Positions 8,176-17,709 of a DNA stretch of 64,000 nucleotides are shown piece by piece. The notes under the pieces were generated by a model that saw only the letters and a list, made by a program, of their open reading frames with translations, searched no databases and had not been told where the DNA came from. A program made the position numbers and the translations under genes. The stretch is from Streptomyces sp. I05A-00742 (lineage in GTDB: Bacteria; Actinomycetota; Actinomycetes; Streptomycetales; Streptomycetaceae): positions 1 through 64,000 of the forward strand of contig NZ_JABETO010000008.1 of assembly GCF_013055795.1 (NCBI RefSeq), in the 5' to 3' direction. Each line of letters begins with the position of its first letter. Within the stretch, counting starts at the first letter, position 1.

Positions 8176-9377
8176 GCCGCGGCCCCGGGCCGCAACAGGG
8201 TCTTGACCATGCCGTCCTGCTTGGCCTGGAAGGTGCGGTAGGCGTCCGGACCCTCCTCCAGCGGCAGGGTGTGGGTGGCGAAGCCCTCGACGCCGAGCGG
8301 GTCGGCGTCGTCCAGCAGCGGGAGGATGTCGTCCACCCAGCGCCGGACGTTGGCCTGGCCCATGCGGAGTTGGAGCTGTTTGTCGAACATGGTCATCATC
8401 GGCATCGGGTCCAGCATCCCGCCGTAGACGCCGGACAGGGAGACTGTGCCGCCGCGCCGTACCGCCTCGATCGCCGTGTGCAGCGCGGCCAGGCGGTCCA
8501 CGCCGGCCCGGTCCATGAGCTTCTCCGCCCAGGCGTCCGGCAGCAGCCCGACGAGCTGCTGGGCCGACTTCCACACGGGCGCGCCGTGCGCCTCCATGCC
8601 GACGGCGTCGATGACGGCGTCGGTCCCCCGCCCCTCGGTGAGGTCCCGGATGGCGGTGACGACGTCGTCGCCGCGCTCGGTGTGGGCGCGCAGGTCCAGG
8701 GTGGTCACCCCCCGCGCGGCGGCCCGCGCCAGCCGTTCGGGCACCAGGTCGACGCCGACGACGAGGCCGGCGCCGCGGTGCAGGGCGATGCGGGCGGCCA
8801 TGTCGCCGATGGGCCCGAGGCCCAGGACGGTGACGCTGCCGCCGGGCGGGATCGCCGCGTACTCGACGGCCTGCCAGGCCGTGGGCAGGACGTCGGAGAG
8901 GTAGACGTACCGTTCGTCCGGCGGCCCGTGCGGGACCTTGACCGGCAGGGTGTTGCCGAACGGCACACGCAGGAACTCGGCCTGCCCGCCGGGCACCTGG
9001 CCGTAGAGCTTGCTGTAGCCGAACAGCGCGGCTCCCTTGCCGCGCGAGCGCACCTGGGTGGTCTCGCACTGCGACTGGAGGCCCTGGCCGCACATGAAGC
9101 AGGTGCCGCAGGACACGTTGAAGGGCACCACGACGCGGTCGCCGGGGGCGACGGCGGTCACGTCCGGGCCGGTCTCCTCGACGATGCCCATCGGCTCGTG
9201 GCCGAGGATGTCGCCGGGGTCTAGGTAGGGCCCGAGGATCTCGTAGAGGTGGAGGTCGGAACCGCAGATGCCGGTGGAGGTGATGCGGACGATGATGTCC
9301 GTGGGCTCCTCCAGCCGGGGGTCGGGGACCGTCTCCACCCGGACGTCCCGCTTTCCGTGCCAGGTCAGGGCCCGCAT
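8172..9377 (-). CDS. Zinc-dependent alcohol dehydrogenase, formaldehyde-dehydrogenase-like
   Basis: Medium-chain dehydrogenase of 401 residues. Catalytic-zinc ligands are visible in STGICGSDLH and LGHEPMG; the structural zinc site is CGTCFMCGQGLQSQCE. The NAD-binding turn is VLGLGPIGDMAA, followed by GVDLVPERLARA. The long insertion around residues 230-330 matches the glutathione-independent formaldehyde/threonine-dehydrogenase-like group. The start at 9377 has AAGGAGA 5 bases upstream. It is the first gene of a two-gene operon with the HAD phosphatase. Substrate is unknown. Confidence 0.88.
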   Translation of the reverse strand: MRALTWHGKRDVRVETVPDPRLEEPTDIIVRITSTGICGSDLHLYEILGPYLDPGDILGHEPMGIVEETGPDVTAVAPGDRVVVPFNVSCGTCFMCGQGLQSQCETTQVRSRGKGAALFGYSKLYGQVPGGQAEFLRVPFGNTLPVKVPHGPPDERYVYLSDVLPTAWQAVEYAAIPPGGSVTVLGLGPIGDMAARIALHRGAGLVVGVDLVPERLARAAARGVTTLDLRAHTERGDDVVTAIRDLTEGRGTDAVIDAVGMEAHGAPVWKSAQQLVGLLPDAWAEKLMDRAGVDRLAALHTAIEAVRRGGTVSLSGVYGGMLDPMPMMTMFDKQLQLRMGQANVRRWVDDILPLLDDADPLGVEGFATHTLPLEEGPDAYRTFQAKQDGMVKTLLRPGAAA

Positions 9378-9542
9378 GGTCGTCTCCTTCGTGCCGCCTC
9401 GTCGCCGAAGGCCGGATTCCGGGTCCCGGGTTCCCCGGCGGCGGACGGGCAAACCGCGCACCGGCCGGGCGGGTGGGGCCGAACGGACGAACCCCGGGTG
9501 CGGGCCCGGGTACCGCCACCGCGTCAGGGAATCCGTCTCCTC

Positions 9543-11102
9543 ATGGCGAACCCTTCCGGCTCACCCCTGCTCCAGGGGGATCCCGAGTCCTACTGGCTGT
9601 CCACCGTCCCTGCCGGCCCGGACTCCGCGTACCCCCCGCTCTCCGGCACCGGGACCGACGTCGACGTGGTCGTGGTCGGGGGTGGCGTCGCCGGGCTGAG
9701 CACCGCGTGGGAGCTGGCCCGCGCCGGACGCTCCGTGGCCGTCCTGGAGGCGGACCGGATCGCGGCCGGGGTGACCGGGCACACCACCGCCAAGGTGACC
9801 GCCCTGCACTCCCTGGTCTACGCCCGGCTGCGGCGCACCCGCGGCCCGGAGGGCGCCCGGCTGTACGCCCGGTCGCAGCTGGAGGCGGTCGAGCGCGTCG
9901 CCGAGGTGGCCGCGCTGCTGGAGACCGACTGCGAGCTGGAGCGGCGGCCCGCCGTCAGCTATGTGACCCGTCCGGAGGGCCGGGCCGCGGTGCGGGAGGA
10001 GGTCAACGCCGCGACACAGGCCGGGCTCGACGCCGTCTACGTGGAGCGGACCGGGCTGCCGTACCGCGTCGAGGCGGGTGTGCGGCTGGACGGCCAGGTG
10101 CAGTTCCACCCCCGCAAGTACCTGCTCGCCCTCGCCCGGGACCTGGTGGCGCGCGGCGGGACGATCCACGAGCAGACCCGCGTCACGGGCCTGGACGAGG
10201 GCTCGCCGTGCCGGGTGACGACGGCCGACGGCGCCGTGGTCACGGCCCGGGACGTGGTCGTCGCCACCCACTACCCGGTCTTCGACCGCGCCCTGCTGTT
10301 CGCCCGGCTGTCGCCGCGCCGGGAACTGGTGGTCACCGGCACGATCCCCGCCGAGCAGGACCCGGAGGGGATGTACATCACCGAGGAGGGCGGCAAACGG
10401 TCCGTCCGCACGGCGCCGTACGCCGACGGCCGGCGGCTGCTGATCGTCACCGGGGAGAGCTTCGCGCCCGGCACGGCCGACGTCGCCGCCCGCTTCGAAC
10501 GGCTGGCGGCCTGGGCCCGGGAACACTTCCCCTCGGTCGTCCTCGGCCGGCACTGGGCGACCCAGGACAACGACTCCACCGACACCGTCCCCCTGGTCGG
10601 TGCCTTCCATCCGCGCGCCCGCCACACCTGGGTGGCCACGGGCTTCGGCGGCTGGGGCATGAGCGGCGGCGTCATGGCGGGCCGGCTGCTGGCCGATCTC
10701 GTCGAGGGCCACCGTCCACCGTGGGCCGGCCTCTACGACCCGCGGCGGCTCCGCACCCAGCTGCGCGAGGCCCCCGCCTTCCTCCGGCACCAGGCCGGGG
10801 TCGCCCGGCACTTCGTCGGCGACCGCCTCCGCCCGGGCGGCGCGGACACCGTCGCCGGCATCGCCCCCGGCACGGGCGAGGTGGTGCGCCTCAAGGGACA
10901 CCACTGCGCGGTCTACCGGGACGAGGACGGCGCCCTCCACGCGGTCTCCGCCCGCTGTACGCACCTGGGCTGTCTGGTCGCCTTCAACACGGCGGAACGG
11001 GCCTGGGAATGCCCCTGCCACGGTTCCCGCTTCGCCCCGGACGGCTCGGTCCTCCAGGGCCCGGCGGTGCGGCCGCTGGAGGAGCGGGACATCGGGGAGT
11101 GA
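9543..11102 (+). CDS. FAD-dependent oxidoreductase with C-terminal Rieske domain (519 aa)
   Basis: A DAO-type flavin domain (residues about 35-400) begins with VVVGGGVAGLSTAWEL, followed by the acidic end of strand 2 (VLEADRIAAG) and a GFGGWGMSGG FAD-binding motif near the C-terminal end of the domain. Residues about 430-515 form a Rieske [2Fe-2S] domain with both ligand pairs: CTHLGC and CPCHGSRF. This fused arrangement is known from YhfW-like Bacillus and actinobacterial proteins; the reaction is uncharacterised. No ribosome site is obvious before the ATG, which follows TCTCCTC. Convergent with the next gene, with 15 bases between. Confidence 0.88.
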   Translation: MANPSGSPLLQGDPESYWLSTVPAGPDSAYPPLSGTGTDVDVVVVGGGVAGLSTAWELARAGRSVAVLEADRIAAGVTGHTTAKVTALHSLVYARLRRTRGPEGARLYARSQLEAVERVAEVAALLETDCELERRPAVSYVTRPEGRAAVREEVNAATQAGLDAVYVERTGLPYRVEAGVRLDGQVQFHPRKYLLALARDLVARGGTIHEQTRVTGLDEGSPCRVTTADGAVVTARDVVVATHYPVFDRALLFARLSPRRELVVTGTIPAEQDPEGMYITEEGGKRSVRTAPYADGRRLLIVTGESFAPGTADVAARFERLAAWAREHFPSVVLGRHWATQDNDSTDTVPLVGAFHPRARHTWVATGFGGWGMSGGVMAGRLLADLVEGHRPPWAGLYDPRRLRTQLREAPAFLRHQAGVARHFVGDRLRPGGADTVAGIAPGTGEVVRLKGHHCAVYRDEDGALHAVSARCTHLGCLVAFNTAERAWECPCHGSRFAPDGSVLQGPAVRPLEERDIGE

Positions 11103-11117
11103 ACCGGCGCCCCGGTC

Positions 11118-11897
11118 TCAGTGGGCCGAGAACCCCCCGTCCACGAAGACCGCCTGCCCCGTGACGTACGCCGAGGCGCGGCTCGCCAGGAAGACGGCCG
11201 CGCCCGCGAAGTCCCCGGCGAGGCCGTTGCGGCCGACGAGGGTGCGGGCGGCGAGGGCCTCGACCTTCTCCGGGTCGGAGGAGAGCCGTTCGTTGAGCGG
11301 TGTCATCACGAAGCCGGGGACGAGGGCGTTGCAGGTGACGCCGTACGGCGACCAGGCCTCGGCCTGGGAGCGGGCGAGGGATTCCAGGGCGCCCTTGGAG
11401 ACTCCGTAGGCACCGCTCCGCACGAACGCGCGGTGGGCCTGCTGGGAGGAGATGTGGATGATGCGGCCGAAGCCGCGCCCGGCCATGCCGGGGCCGAACC
11501 GCTGTCCCAGCAGGAAGGGCGCCTCCAGGTTCAGGGCCATGGTGGTGTCCCAGACGTCCTCCCCCAGTTCGCCCATCGGCGGCCGCAGGTTGACGCCGGC
11601 GCTGTTGACGAGGATGTCGGGCTCGCCGAAGAGCGCGGCGGCCTCGTCGGCCGCGGCCCGGACGCCGTCACGGGTGCCGAGGTCCGCGCGGACGCGGGAC
11701 GCCCGGCCGCCGTGGCCCTCGATCTCCCGGACGGTGGCGTCGAGTCCGGCCTCCCCGCGGGCGGCCACCACGACGGCCGCCCCGGCGCGGGCGAGGGCCA
11801 CCGCGACGGCCCGGCCGATGCCCGAGCTCCCGCCGGTCACCAGGGCGACCCGCCCGTCCAGGGCGAACAGTTCCGAGAGGTAGTCCGGTGTGCTCAT
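11118..11897 (-). CDS. SDR oxidoreductase, gluconate 5-dehydrogenase-like (259 aa)
   Basis: Classical SDR: TGGSSGIG cofactor loop near residue 18, NSAG near residue 93, Ser in IIHISSQQ and the catalytic YGVSK around residues 160-164. The RADLGTRDG strand suggests NADP or NAD preference cannot be decided. Length and the C-terminal YVTGQAVFVDGG are typical of the FabG/gluconate 5-dehydrogenase group. I use the ATG at 11897 rather than one three codons upstream. Stands alone between a convergent flavoprotein and the phosphorylase gene. Confidence 0.85.
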   Translation of the reverse strand: MSTPDYLSELFALDGRVALVTGGSSGIGRAVAVALARAGAAVVVAARGEAGLDATVREIEGHGGRASRVRADLGTRDGVRAAADEAAALFGEPDILVNSAGVNLRPPMGELGEDVWDTTMALNLEAPFLLGQRFGPGMAGRGFGRIIHISSQQAHRAFVRSGAYGVSKGALESLARSQAEAWSPYGVTCNALVPGFVMTPLNERLSSDPEKVEALAARTLVGRNGLAGDFAGAAVFLASRASAYVTGQAVFVDGGFSAH

Positions 11898-11939
11898 GAC
11901 CCGCACCCTAGACGGCGGCGGGCGGTGGCCCGCCGGGGG

Positions 11940-14327
11940 TCAGAGGTGGCCGGGGGCCGCCTCCGGCTCGGCGTGGCCCACCGTCCGGCGGCGGGCCGGG
12001 CTGCGGCCGTGCGGCTGGTCGGGCGCGGGCCGGACGGGCAGCTTGGGCACCTCGCGGGACTCCGGTGCGGCGGGCACGACCGTGAGCGGTTCGCCGTAGT
12101 GCCGGATGTCCAGGGTCTCGCCCTCCAGCAGTGTGTACGTCGTGGTCGTCCCCGTGATCTCCACCCGCAGCCGGCGCTGCCTGACCTGCATGGTGAAGGC
12201 CAGCCGGCCCAGCTGCTCGGGCAGCCGGGGGGCGAACGCCAGGCACTCCCCGTAGTCGCGCATCCCCCCGAACCCCACGACCAGGGCGAACCAGGTGCCG
12301 GCGAGCGACGCGATGTGGATGCCGTCGCGGGTGTTCCCCTCCAGGTCGGAGAGGTCCATCATGGCCGCCTCGCCCAGGTAGTCGTAGGCCAGCCGCATGT
12401 GTCCCACCTCGGCGGCCATCACCGCCTGGCCGCAGGCCGACAGCGAGGAGTCGCGGACCGTCAGGGCCTCGTAGTAGGCGAAGTTGCGGGCCTTCTGCTC
12501 GTCCGTGAAGGCGTCGCTGCACATGCACATGGCCAGGACGAGGTCCGCCTGTTTGACGACCTGTTTGCGGTAGAGGTCGAAGTAGGGGAAGTGGAGCATC
12601 AGCGGGTACTGGTCCTCCTTGGTTCCCGCGAAGTCCCACACCTGGTGTCCGGTGAAGCCCACCGACTGTTCGTGGACGCCCAGTTCCTCGTTGTAGGGCA
12701 GGGTCATCCGGTGGGCGGCGTCCCGCCAGGCCGCGGTCTCCTCGTCGTCCACGCCCAGGGTCCCGGCGGTGTCCGGGTGCCGTTCGGCCGCGGCGGCGGC
12801 CTCCCGCAGGTTCCGCTGCGCCATCAGGTTGGTGTACAGGTTGTCGTCCGCGATCGCGCTGTACTCGTCCGGGCCGGTCACCCCGTCGATGTGGAAGTCG
12901 CCGTGGTGGTCGTGGTGGCCCAGCGAGCGCCACAGCCGGGCGGTCTCCACCAGCAGCGGCAGGCCCACCTCCCGTTCGAAGACGACGTCGTCGGTGGCGG
13001 AGACGTAGCGCACGGCCGCGTCCGCGATGTCGGCGTTGACGTGGAACGCGGCCGTACCGGCGGGCCAGTAGGCCGAGCACTCGTCGCCGTCGATCGTCCG
13101 CCACGGGAACGCCGCGCCCTGCAGCCCGAGTTGGCGGGCGCGTTCCCGGGCGGCGGGCAGGGTGCTGAGGCGCCAGCGCAGGGCCTGTTCGACCGCCTGG
13201 GGCGCGGTGTAGGTGAGCGCGGGCAGGACGAAGGTCTCGGTGTCCCAGAAGCAGTGGCCGTCGTAGCCGGGGCCGGTCAGGCCCTTGGCGGGCAGGGCGC
13301 GGGCCTCGCCGCGGGCTCCCGCCTGGAGGACGTGGAAGAGGGCGAACCGGACGGCCTGCTGGATCTCGGCGTCGCCGTCCACCTCGACGTCGGCGCGGGC
13401 CCAGAAGTGGTCCAGGTACTGGCGCTGTTCCTCCAGCAGCCCCCGCCAGCCGGTGCTGACGGCGCCCGCGAGCGCCGCGTCCACCTGGTCGTGCACGGCG
13501 GGCACCGAGCGGACGGCGGACCAGCCGTGGGCGACGAACTTCTCGACCCGCAGCCGCTCGCCCGAGCCCAGCCGCGCGGCGACGGTGAGCCGGCTCAGGT
13601 TCTCGCTGCTCTCCGCGGACGTTTCGATCTTCCCGGGCCCGTCGACCACGTGGTCCGCCGAGACGGCGACCTTCAGGTCGCTGCGGCCGGTGCGGTGCAG
13701 CAGCCGCAGCCGGGATCCGTGGGCGGCGCACTGCTCCGGGACCAGCGGGTCCTTGACCCGGGCCGCGGTCCTGGGGTCGCCGCCCAGGTCGGGCAGCTGC
13801 TCGTTGGCGACCAGCTCGGACTGGACGACGATCCGGACGTCGCCGTCGAGCGGCTCCACCTCGAAGGCCACCGCGGCCACCGCGCGCTGGCTGAAGGAGA
13901 CCAGCCGGGTGGAGCGGACGCGGACGCTGCGCCCGCTGGGCGAGGTCCACTCGGCGGTGCGCTGCAGCAGTCCGGTGCGGAAGTCCAGCACCCGTTCATG
14001 GCGGTGGAGCTTGCCGTAACGCAGGTCGAACGGCTCGTCGTCGACGAGCAGCCGGATCACCTTGCCGTTGGTGACGTTGATGATGGTCTGCCCGGACTCC
14101 GGGTAGCCGTAGCCCGCCTCGGCGTTCGGCAGCGGGCGGAACTCGAAGACTCCGTTGAGGTAGCTGCCCGGCAGTCCGTGCGGCTCCCCCTCGTCCAGGT
14201 TGCCGCGCCAGCCGATGTGGCCGTTCGAGAGCGCGAACACGGACTCGCTCTGCGCGAGGACGTCCAGGTTGAGCTCGGTCTCGCGGAGGCACCAGGGCTC
14301 GACGAGATAGGCCGGATGAGTGATCAC
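11940..14327 (-). CDS. Glycoside hydrolase family 65 (maltose/trehalose/kojibiose phosphorylase-like), 795 aa
   Basis: Full-length GH65 protein: N-terminal beta-sandwich domain ([20 protein letters not shown] near residue 30), linker, then the (alpha/alpha)6 barrel with the catalytic-acid motif [18 protein letters not shown], the phosphate-contacting KQADLVLAM and the C-terminal beta domain. Family members phosphorolyse alpha-glucosides, releasing beta-glucose 1-phosphate. The GTG start at 14327 overlaps the stop of the upstream HAD gene (GTGA), with GGGGGAG 6 bases before it. The partner gene is a beta-phosphoglucomutase-like HAD enzyme, which would convert that product to glucose 6-phosphate, a classic pairing supporting phosphorylase rather than hydrolase activity. 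Confidence 0.9.
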   Translation of the reverse strand: MITHPAYLVEPWCLRETELNLDVLAQSESVFALSNGHIGWRGNLDEGEPHGLPGSYLNGVFEFRPLPNAEAGYGYPESGQTIINVTNGKVIRLLVDDEPFDLRYGKLHRHERVLDFRTGLLQRTAEWTSPSGRSVRVRSTRLVSFSQRAVAAVAFEVEPLDGDVRIVVQSELVANEQLPDLGGDPRTAARVKDPLVPEQCAAHGSRLRLLHRTGRSDLKVAVSADHVVDGPGKIETSAESSENLSRLTVAARLGSGERLRVEKFVAHGWSAVRSVPAVHDQVDAALAGAVSTGWRGLLEEQRQYLDHFWARADVEVDGDAEIQQAVRFALFHVLQAGARGEARALPAKGLTGPGYDGHCFWDTETFVLPALTYTAPQAVEQALRWRLSTLPAARERARQLGLQGAAFPWRTIDGDECSAYWPAGTAAFHVNADIADAAVRYVSATDDVVFEREVGLPLLVETARLWRSLGHHDHHGDFHIDGVTGPDEYSAIADDNLYTNLMAQRNLREAAAAAERHPDTAGTLGVDDEETAAWRDAAHRMTLPYNEELGVHEQSVGFTGHQVWDFAGTKEDQYPLMLHFPYFDLYRKQVVKQADLVLAMCMCSDAFTDEQKARNFAYYEALTVRDSSLSACGQAVMAAEVGHMRLAYDYLGEAAMMDLSDLEGNTRDGIHIASLAGTWFALVVGFGGMRDYGECLAFAPRLPEQLGRLAFTMQVRQRRLRVEITGTTTTYTLLEGETLDIRHYGEPLTVVPAAPESREVPKLPVRPAPDQPHGRSPARRRTVGHAEPEAAPGHL

Positions 14328-15067
14328 GTTGTCTCCCCCAGAAGGTCCGAAAGGTCGTCGACGACGAGGTCGGCGCCGTGCCGGCGCAGCGCCTCCGCCT
14401 GGTCCGCCCGGTTGACGCCCACGACGCGCCCGAAGTCGCCGGCCCGGCCGGCCTCCATGCCGGCCAGGGCGTCCTCGAAGACCGCGGCCTCGGCCGGGGC
14501 CACGCCCAGCGCCTCGGCGGCGGCGAGGAAGGTGTCGGGGTGCGGCTTGCCCGGCAGCCGCCGTTCGGCGGCGACGACGCCGTCGATCCGGACCTCGAAC
14601 AGGTCCTCGATCCCCGCCGCGACCAGGACGTCCCGGCAGTTGGCGCTGGACGAGACCACGGCCCGCCGCAGACCGGCCGCGCGGACGGCCTCGACGTAGC
14701 GGACCGAGCCCGGGTACACCTCCACGCCCTCCTCCTTGATCTTCGCCAGCACCAGGGCGTTCTTGCGGTTGCCGAGGCCGTGCACGGTCTCCCGGTCGGG
14801 CGGGTCGTCGTCGGCGCCCTCGGGGAGGGTGATGCCGCGCGAGGCGAGGAAGGAGCGCACGCCGTCGGCCCTCGGCATGCCGTCGACGTATTCGTCGTAG
14901 TCGGCCACCGGGTCGAACGGCCGGAAGTCCGGTCCGTCGCGCCGGGCCAGATAGGCGTCGAACATCTCCTTCCAGGCAGCGGCGTGGACGGTCGCCGTAC
15001 GGGTGAGCACGCCGTCGAGGTCGAACAGGCAGGCGCGGACGGTGGCGGGCAGGCCGAGAGCGGTCAC
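14324..15067 (-). CDS. Beta-phosphoglucomutase-family HAD enzyme (247 aa)
   Basis: HAD motif I is [17 protein letters not shown] (nucleophile and acid/base Asp pair), with a cap domain bearing [10 protein letters not shown], motif [10 protein letters not shown], motif III Lys in [10 protein letters not shown] and motif [11 protein letters not shown]. This is the beta-phosphoglucomutase/sugar-phosphate group. GTG start with AAAGGGGAA just upstream. It overlaps the GH65 phosphorylase gene downstream; together they would channel alpha-glucoside to glucose 6-phosphate without hexokinase ATP. The cap is somewhat long ([20 protein letters not shown] segment), typical of actinobacterial versions often fused or paired with GH65. 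Confidence 0.88.
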   Translation of the reverse strand: MTALGLPATVRACLFDLDGVLTRTATVHAAAWKEMFDAYLARRDGPDFRPFDPVADYDEYVDGMPRADGVRSFLASRGITLPEGADDDPPDRETVHGLGNRKNALVLAKIKEEGVEVYPGSVRYVEAVRAAGLRRAVVSSSANCRDVLVAAGIEDLFEVRIDGVVAAERRLPGKPHPDTFLAAAEALGVAPAEAAVFEDALAGMEAGRAGDFGRVVGVNRADQAEALRRHGADLVVDDLSDLLGETT

Positions 15068-15388
15068 GGTGTTCCCCTTTCCCGGGTTGCCGCCCCGCCT
15101 GCCCAGGGGACGGGTGAATCACTCGTTCGCTTTCGCGGGGTACGGGCCCGCGCGGACGGCGCACCCGCTCGGGCCGCCCGTCCCGTCGCGGCAGGGACCG
15201 GCTCGCCTACGGCGATGTGCCGCGGCCGCTCATGGATCCGGCGGACCGCCTCTGCGGTCTCCTCGGCAGACGGGAGCTCCATCGCGTCTTGTCGGCACCG
15301 GCGGGCGGTAACGTGCCCGGGTGCCCGGACGCCCCGGCCGGAAGTGGCACGGGAGCGTCGGAGAAGCTGCTGGAAGGGCTGATGCCGG
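15068..15388. other. Divergent intergenic region, possible short minus-strand frame
   Basis: Separates the HAD/GH65 operon (minus) from the methyltransferase (plus). A 72-codon minus-strand frame from ATG 15282 (MELPSAEETAEAVRRI...) ends at 15064 with its stop overlapping the HAD start (GTGA). Its first 35 codons have genuine-looking G/C third positions, the rest do not, and it lacks a ribosome site, so I do not call it a gene. Promoters for both directions presumably lie here but no clear hexamers stand out. Confidence 0.35.
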
Positions 15389-16189
15389 ATGTCCGTACTG
15401 CCCGCGGGTTCCCGCCCGGTGCGGGTGCTCGATGTGACGAGTGCCGAGTACCGCCGGGCGTTCGAGCTGTTCCTGGCCGGGACGGATGAGAAGTCGCTCA
15501 CCCACGGTCTCCTGACCGAGGTCGTCGGCGAGCTCGCGCGGCGGCGGGTGTTCCTGGACGTGGGTGCGGGTGAAGGGGGGACCACCGCCTGGCTGAGCCG
15601 GTCGTTCGAGCGGACGGTGGCCGTCGAGCCCAACGCGTCCATGCGCGAGGAGCTGCACCGGGCGTGCCCCGACGCCGTTGTGGTGGCCGAGCCCCTCGAC
15701 CGGGCGGAGCCGGGCGTGCGGGCGGACCTCGTCCTCCTCTCGCACGTGCTGTACTACCTGCCCGAGGAGGAGTGGCTGCCCACGCTGGAGCGGGTCTTCG
15801 GGTGGGTGGCCCCCGGCGGCACGCTCCTGGTCATGCTCCAGAACCCCGGCAACGCGTGCATGCGGATGGTCCGGCACTTCACCGGGGTCCGTTTCGACCT
15901 GCGGCCCGCCGTCCGGCGGCTCCTGGAGCGGCAGGCGGAACGGGTGGCCGGCTGGTCCGTCGACACGCTCGACAACCACTACCGGGCCGGCCGCCGGGAA
16001 GACGCCCTGGATACGGCCGAGTTCATGGTCAACGTGCCCACCCTGCGGGACCTCGACCCGCTGCCCGCCCGCGCCGAGCTGGCCGCGTATGTGGACGAGC
16101 ACTTCGCCCGGCCGGACGGCACGTACGTCATCGGCCACGCGCACGACGTCCTGCGCGTCCGCCGCGCTCCGGAGCCGGACGGCGGCTGA
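15389..16189 (+). CDS. SAM-dependent methyltransferase (266 aa)
   Basis: Class I Rossmann methyltransferase: motif I FLDVGAGEGGTTAWL near residue 55, acidic strand-2 end VAVEPNASM, motif II/III VLLSHVLYYLPEEEW, then VAPGGTLLVML. The rest is helical and resembles small-molecule or lipid methyltransferases of the Methyltransf_12/25 type. No partner genes suggest the substrate. ATG start chosen; GGAAGGG lies about 15 bases upstream, which is rather far, so a nearby alternative start is possible. Ends in a strong hairpin facing the nuclease gene. Confidence 0.82.
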   Translation: MSVLPAGSRPVRVLDVTSAEYRRAFELFLAGTDEKSLTHGLLTEVVGELARRRVFLDVGAGEGGTTAWLSRSFERTVAVEPNASMREELHRACPDAVVVAEPLDRAEPGVRADLVLLSHVLYYLPEEEWLPTLERVFGWVAPGGTLLVMLQNPGNACMRMVRHFTGVRFDLRPAVRRLLERQAERVAGWSVDTLDNHYRAGRREDALDTAEFMVNVPTLRDLDPLPARAELAAYVDEHFARPDGTYVIGHAHDVLRVRRAPEPDGG

Positions 16190-16206
16190 GCCGCCGGGCC
16201 CACCGC

Positions 16207-16242
16207 GTCGCCCCCCGGGCTCGTACCGGTCCGGGGGGCGAC
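16207..16242. terminator. Bidirectional terminator hairpin
   Basis: Perfect 12-bp stem GTCGCCCCCCGG (16207-16218) / CCGGGGGGCGAC (16231-16242) with a 12-base loop, lying between two convergent genes. Confidence 0.78.
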
Positions 16243-16254
16243 AGGGTGCGGGGA

Positions 16255-17709
16255 TCAGACGACGGGAACGAAGAAGGGTTCGTTGTCCAGGATGCGGTCG
16301 TTGGTGTACCAGCGTCCGAGCCGGTTCCCGGCCTCGCCGTTGTCGGCCTTCAGCACCCAGGCCGCGGACCACCAGTTGTGGTACTTGCCGTCGTACTGGG
16401 GCCTGAACCGCGCGGACCCCTCATAGGTGGAGGCGAAGGGATACTCGTCGCACTCCCACTTGCCGTTCTTGGGCTTTTCCGGCATGAACGGGCTGGTGCA
16501 GAACGCCCGTGTCTCGTAGCGGTTCGCCTTGTACCGGTCGTTCTGGTACTGCCCCGCGGACGGGGCCAGGCGGCGGAGCGGGTCGTCGCGGGTGGCTCCG
16601 GCCAGGCGCTTGCCGGGTGCGTAGGGGTCGGTGGCAGCCGGGTTGGCGCGGGCGCCGCGGATGTGCTCGGCGACGTCGTGGACGCCGTCGTCGTCCTCGT
16701 CGTAGGACATGCCGGGCCGCGCGCGGTCGAAGACCGAACCCATCTGCTCCCTGGGCGAGTTGGGTGCCAGGTACCAGGCGCTGTCGAACCGCATGCCGCC
16801 CTCCCGCCCGTGCGGGGAGCCGATGTCCTCGTACCCGGGGATGGTGATGTCGATCAGGGGTTTGAACACTCCCACCCCGATCTGCGGCCCGGCCCAGGTG
16901 CTCGGCGTTTTGGCGTCCGAGACCAGGTCCATGACGAACTTGTCGTTCTGGCGCAGGGTGGAGACGAGCGCGGTGCGGCCGTTGCGGCTCCCGGGGTGAC
17001 AGGCGGCGTCGTTGCGCCGGTGGTTGACGTACCCCTTGCAGCTCATCTTCACGGACAGGGTGGCCGGTTCCGTGCGGTAGGCGCCGGAGATCTTCTTCGG
17101 GTTGAGGCGCATGGTGAAGGAAGCCCAGCGATTGCTGCCCGTGCCCTTGTAGGGGCCGATCTTCCCGAAGCCGAAGAGCATGGGTGTGGCCACCAGGTAG
17201 CCCTTGACGCGGCAGCGGACAATCAGCTCGCATTCGACGGCGGCCCGTACGAACGCGTAGGTCTGGCAGTACGAGTAGCGGTTCTTGATCCACCCCTGCG
17301 GCCGGACCGCCTCGTCGAGGTGGGCCCGGCACTGCTTGGCGTTGATGTACTCGTAGGGGTCGGCCGGCTTGGATCCGTTGGGGAACCGCGAGCTGTCCAC
17401 CACGTAGGACGCCGGCTGTTCGGCGGCCGCGGACGGCGGGGCCGCGGGGCCTCCCGGTGCGTCGACGGGCTTGAGTCCCAGTCTGTCGAGCGTTCCGTCC
17501 GGCGCCATGGCGTCGACGATGCGCTGCGGTGAGCGGATCAGAGCGGGATCGGTGACGATGTAGGTCCTGGTGAACTTGTGGGTCGGAGTCTTCTGTGCCA
17601 CTTGGCCGGTGTCCCTGCCCGCGGCAGGAGCGCTGGTGACGGAGGGCCATATCAGGAGGCCCGCGGCGGCTATGACCGCGAACGGTCTCGCGAAGTGAGA
17701 GCGGAACAA
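16255..17709 (-). CDS. Secreted NucA/NucB-type deoxyribonuclease domain protein (484 aa)
   Basis: An N-terminal signal sequence is visible (FRSHFARPFAVIAAAGLL, then APAAG cleavage region). The long middle part (residues about 60-330) has a cysteine-rich segment (CRAHLDEAV, YCQTYAFVRAAVEC, IVRCRVKGY) of unknown role. Near residue 410 comes CDEYPFASTYEGS, the DEYPFA signature of the NucA/NucB sporulation-nuclease family, after RYETRAFCTSPF; the acidic pair there is catalytic in NucB. Only a TTG start at 17709 fits the signal peptide, with GGGAG 6 bases before it. Likely an extracellular nuclease; divergent from the methionine transporter operon. Confidence 0.75.
   Translation of the reverse strand: MFRSHFARPFAVIAAAGLLIWPSVTSAPAAGRDTGQVAQKTPTHKFTRTYIVTDPALIRSPQRIVDAMAPDGTLDRLGLKPVDAPGGPAAPPSAAAEQPASYVVDSSRFPNGSKPADPYEYINAKQCRAHLDEAVRPQGWIKNRYSYCQTYAFVRAAVECELIVRCRVKGYLVATPMLFGFGKIGPYKGTGSNRWASFTMRLNPKKISGAYRTEPATLSVKMSCKGYVNHRRNDAACHPGSRNGRTALVSTLRQNDKFVMDLVSDAKTPSTWAGPQIGVGVFKPLIDITIPGYEDIGSPHGREGGMRFDSAWYLAPNSPREQMGSVFDRARPGMSYDEDDDGVHDVAEHIRGARANPAATDPYAPGKRLAGATRDDPLRRLAPSAGQYQNDRYKANRYETRAFCTSPFMPEKPKNGKWECDEYPFASTYEGSARFRPQYDGKYHNWWSAAWVLKADNGEAGNRLGRWYTNDRILDNEPFFVPVV

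Noticed and set aside
11121..14699. Very long plus-strand open frame (about 1190 codons) opposite the GH65/HAD genes
   Set aside because: Antisense shadow caused by high GC; its composition is low-complexity Gly/Arg/Val and the minus-strand genes match known families.
15064..15282. 72-codon minus-strand frame before the HAD gene
   Set aside because: Stop overlaps the next start, but the second half has non-coding codon usage and there is no ribosome site; noted only as an intergenic remark.
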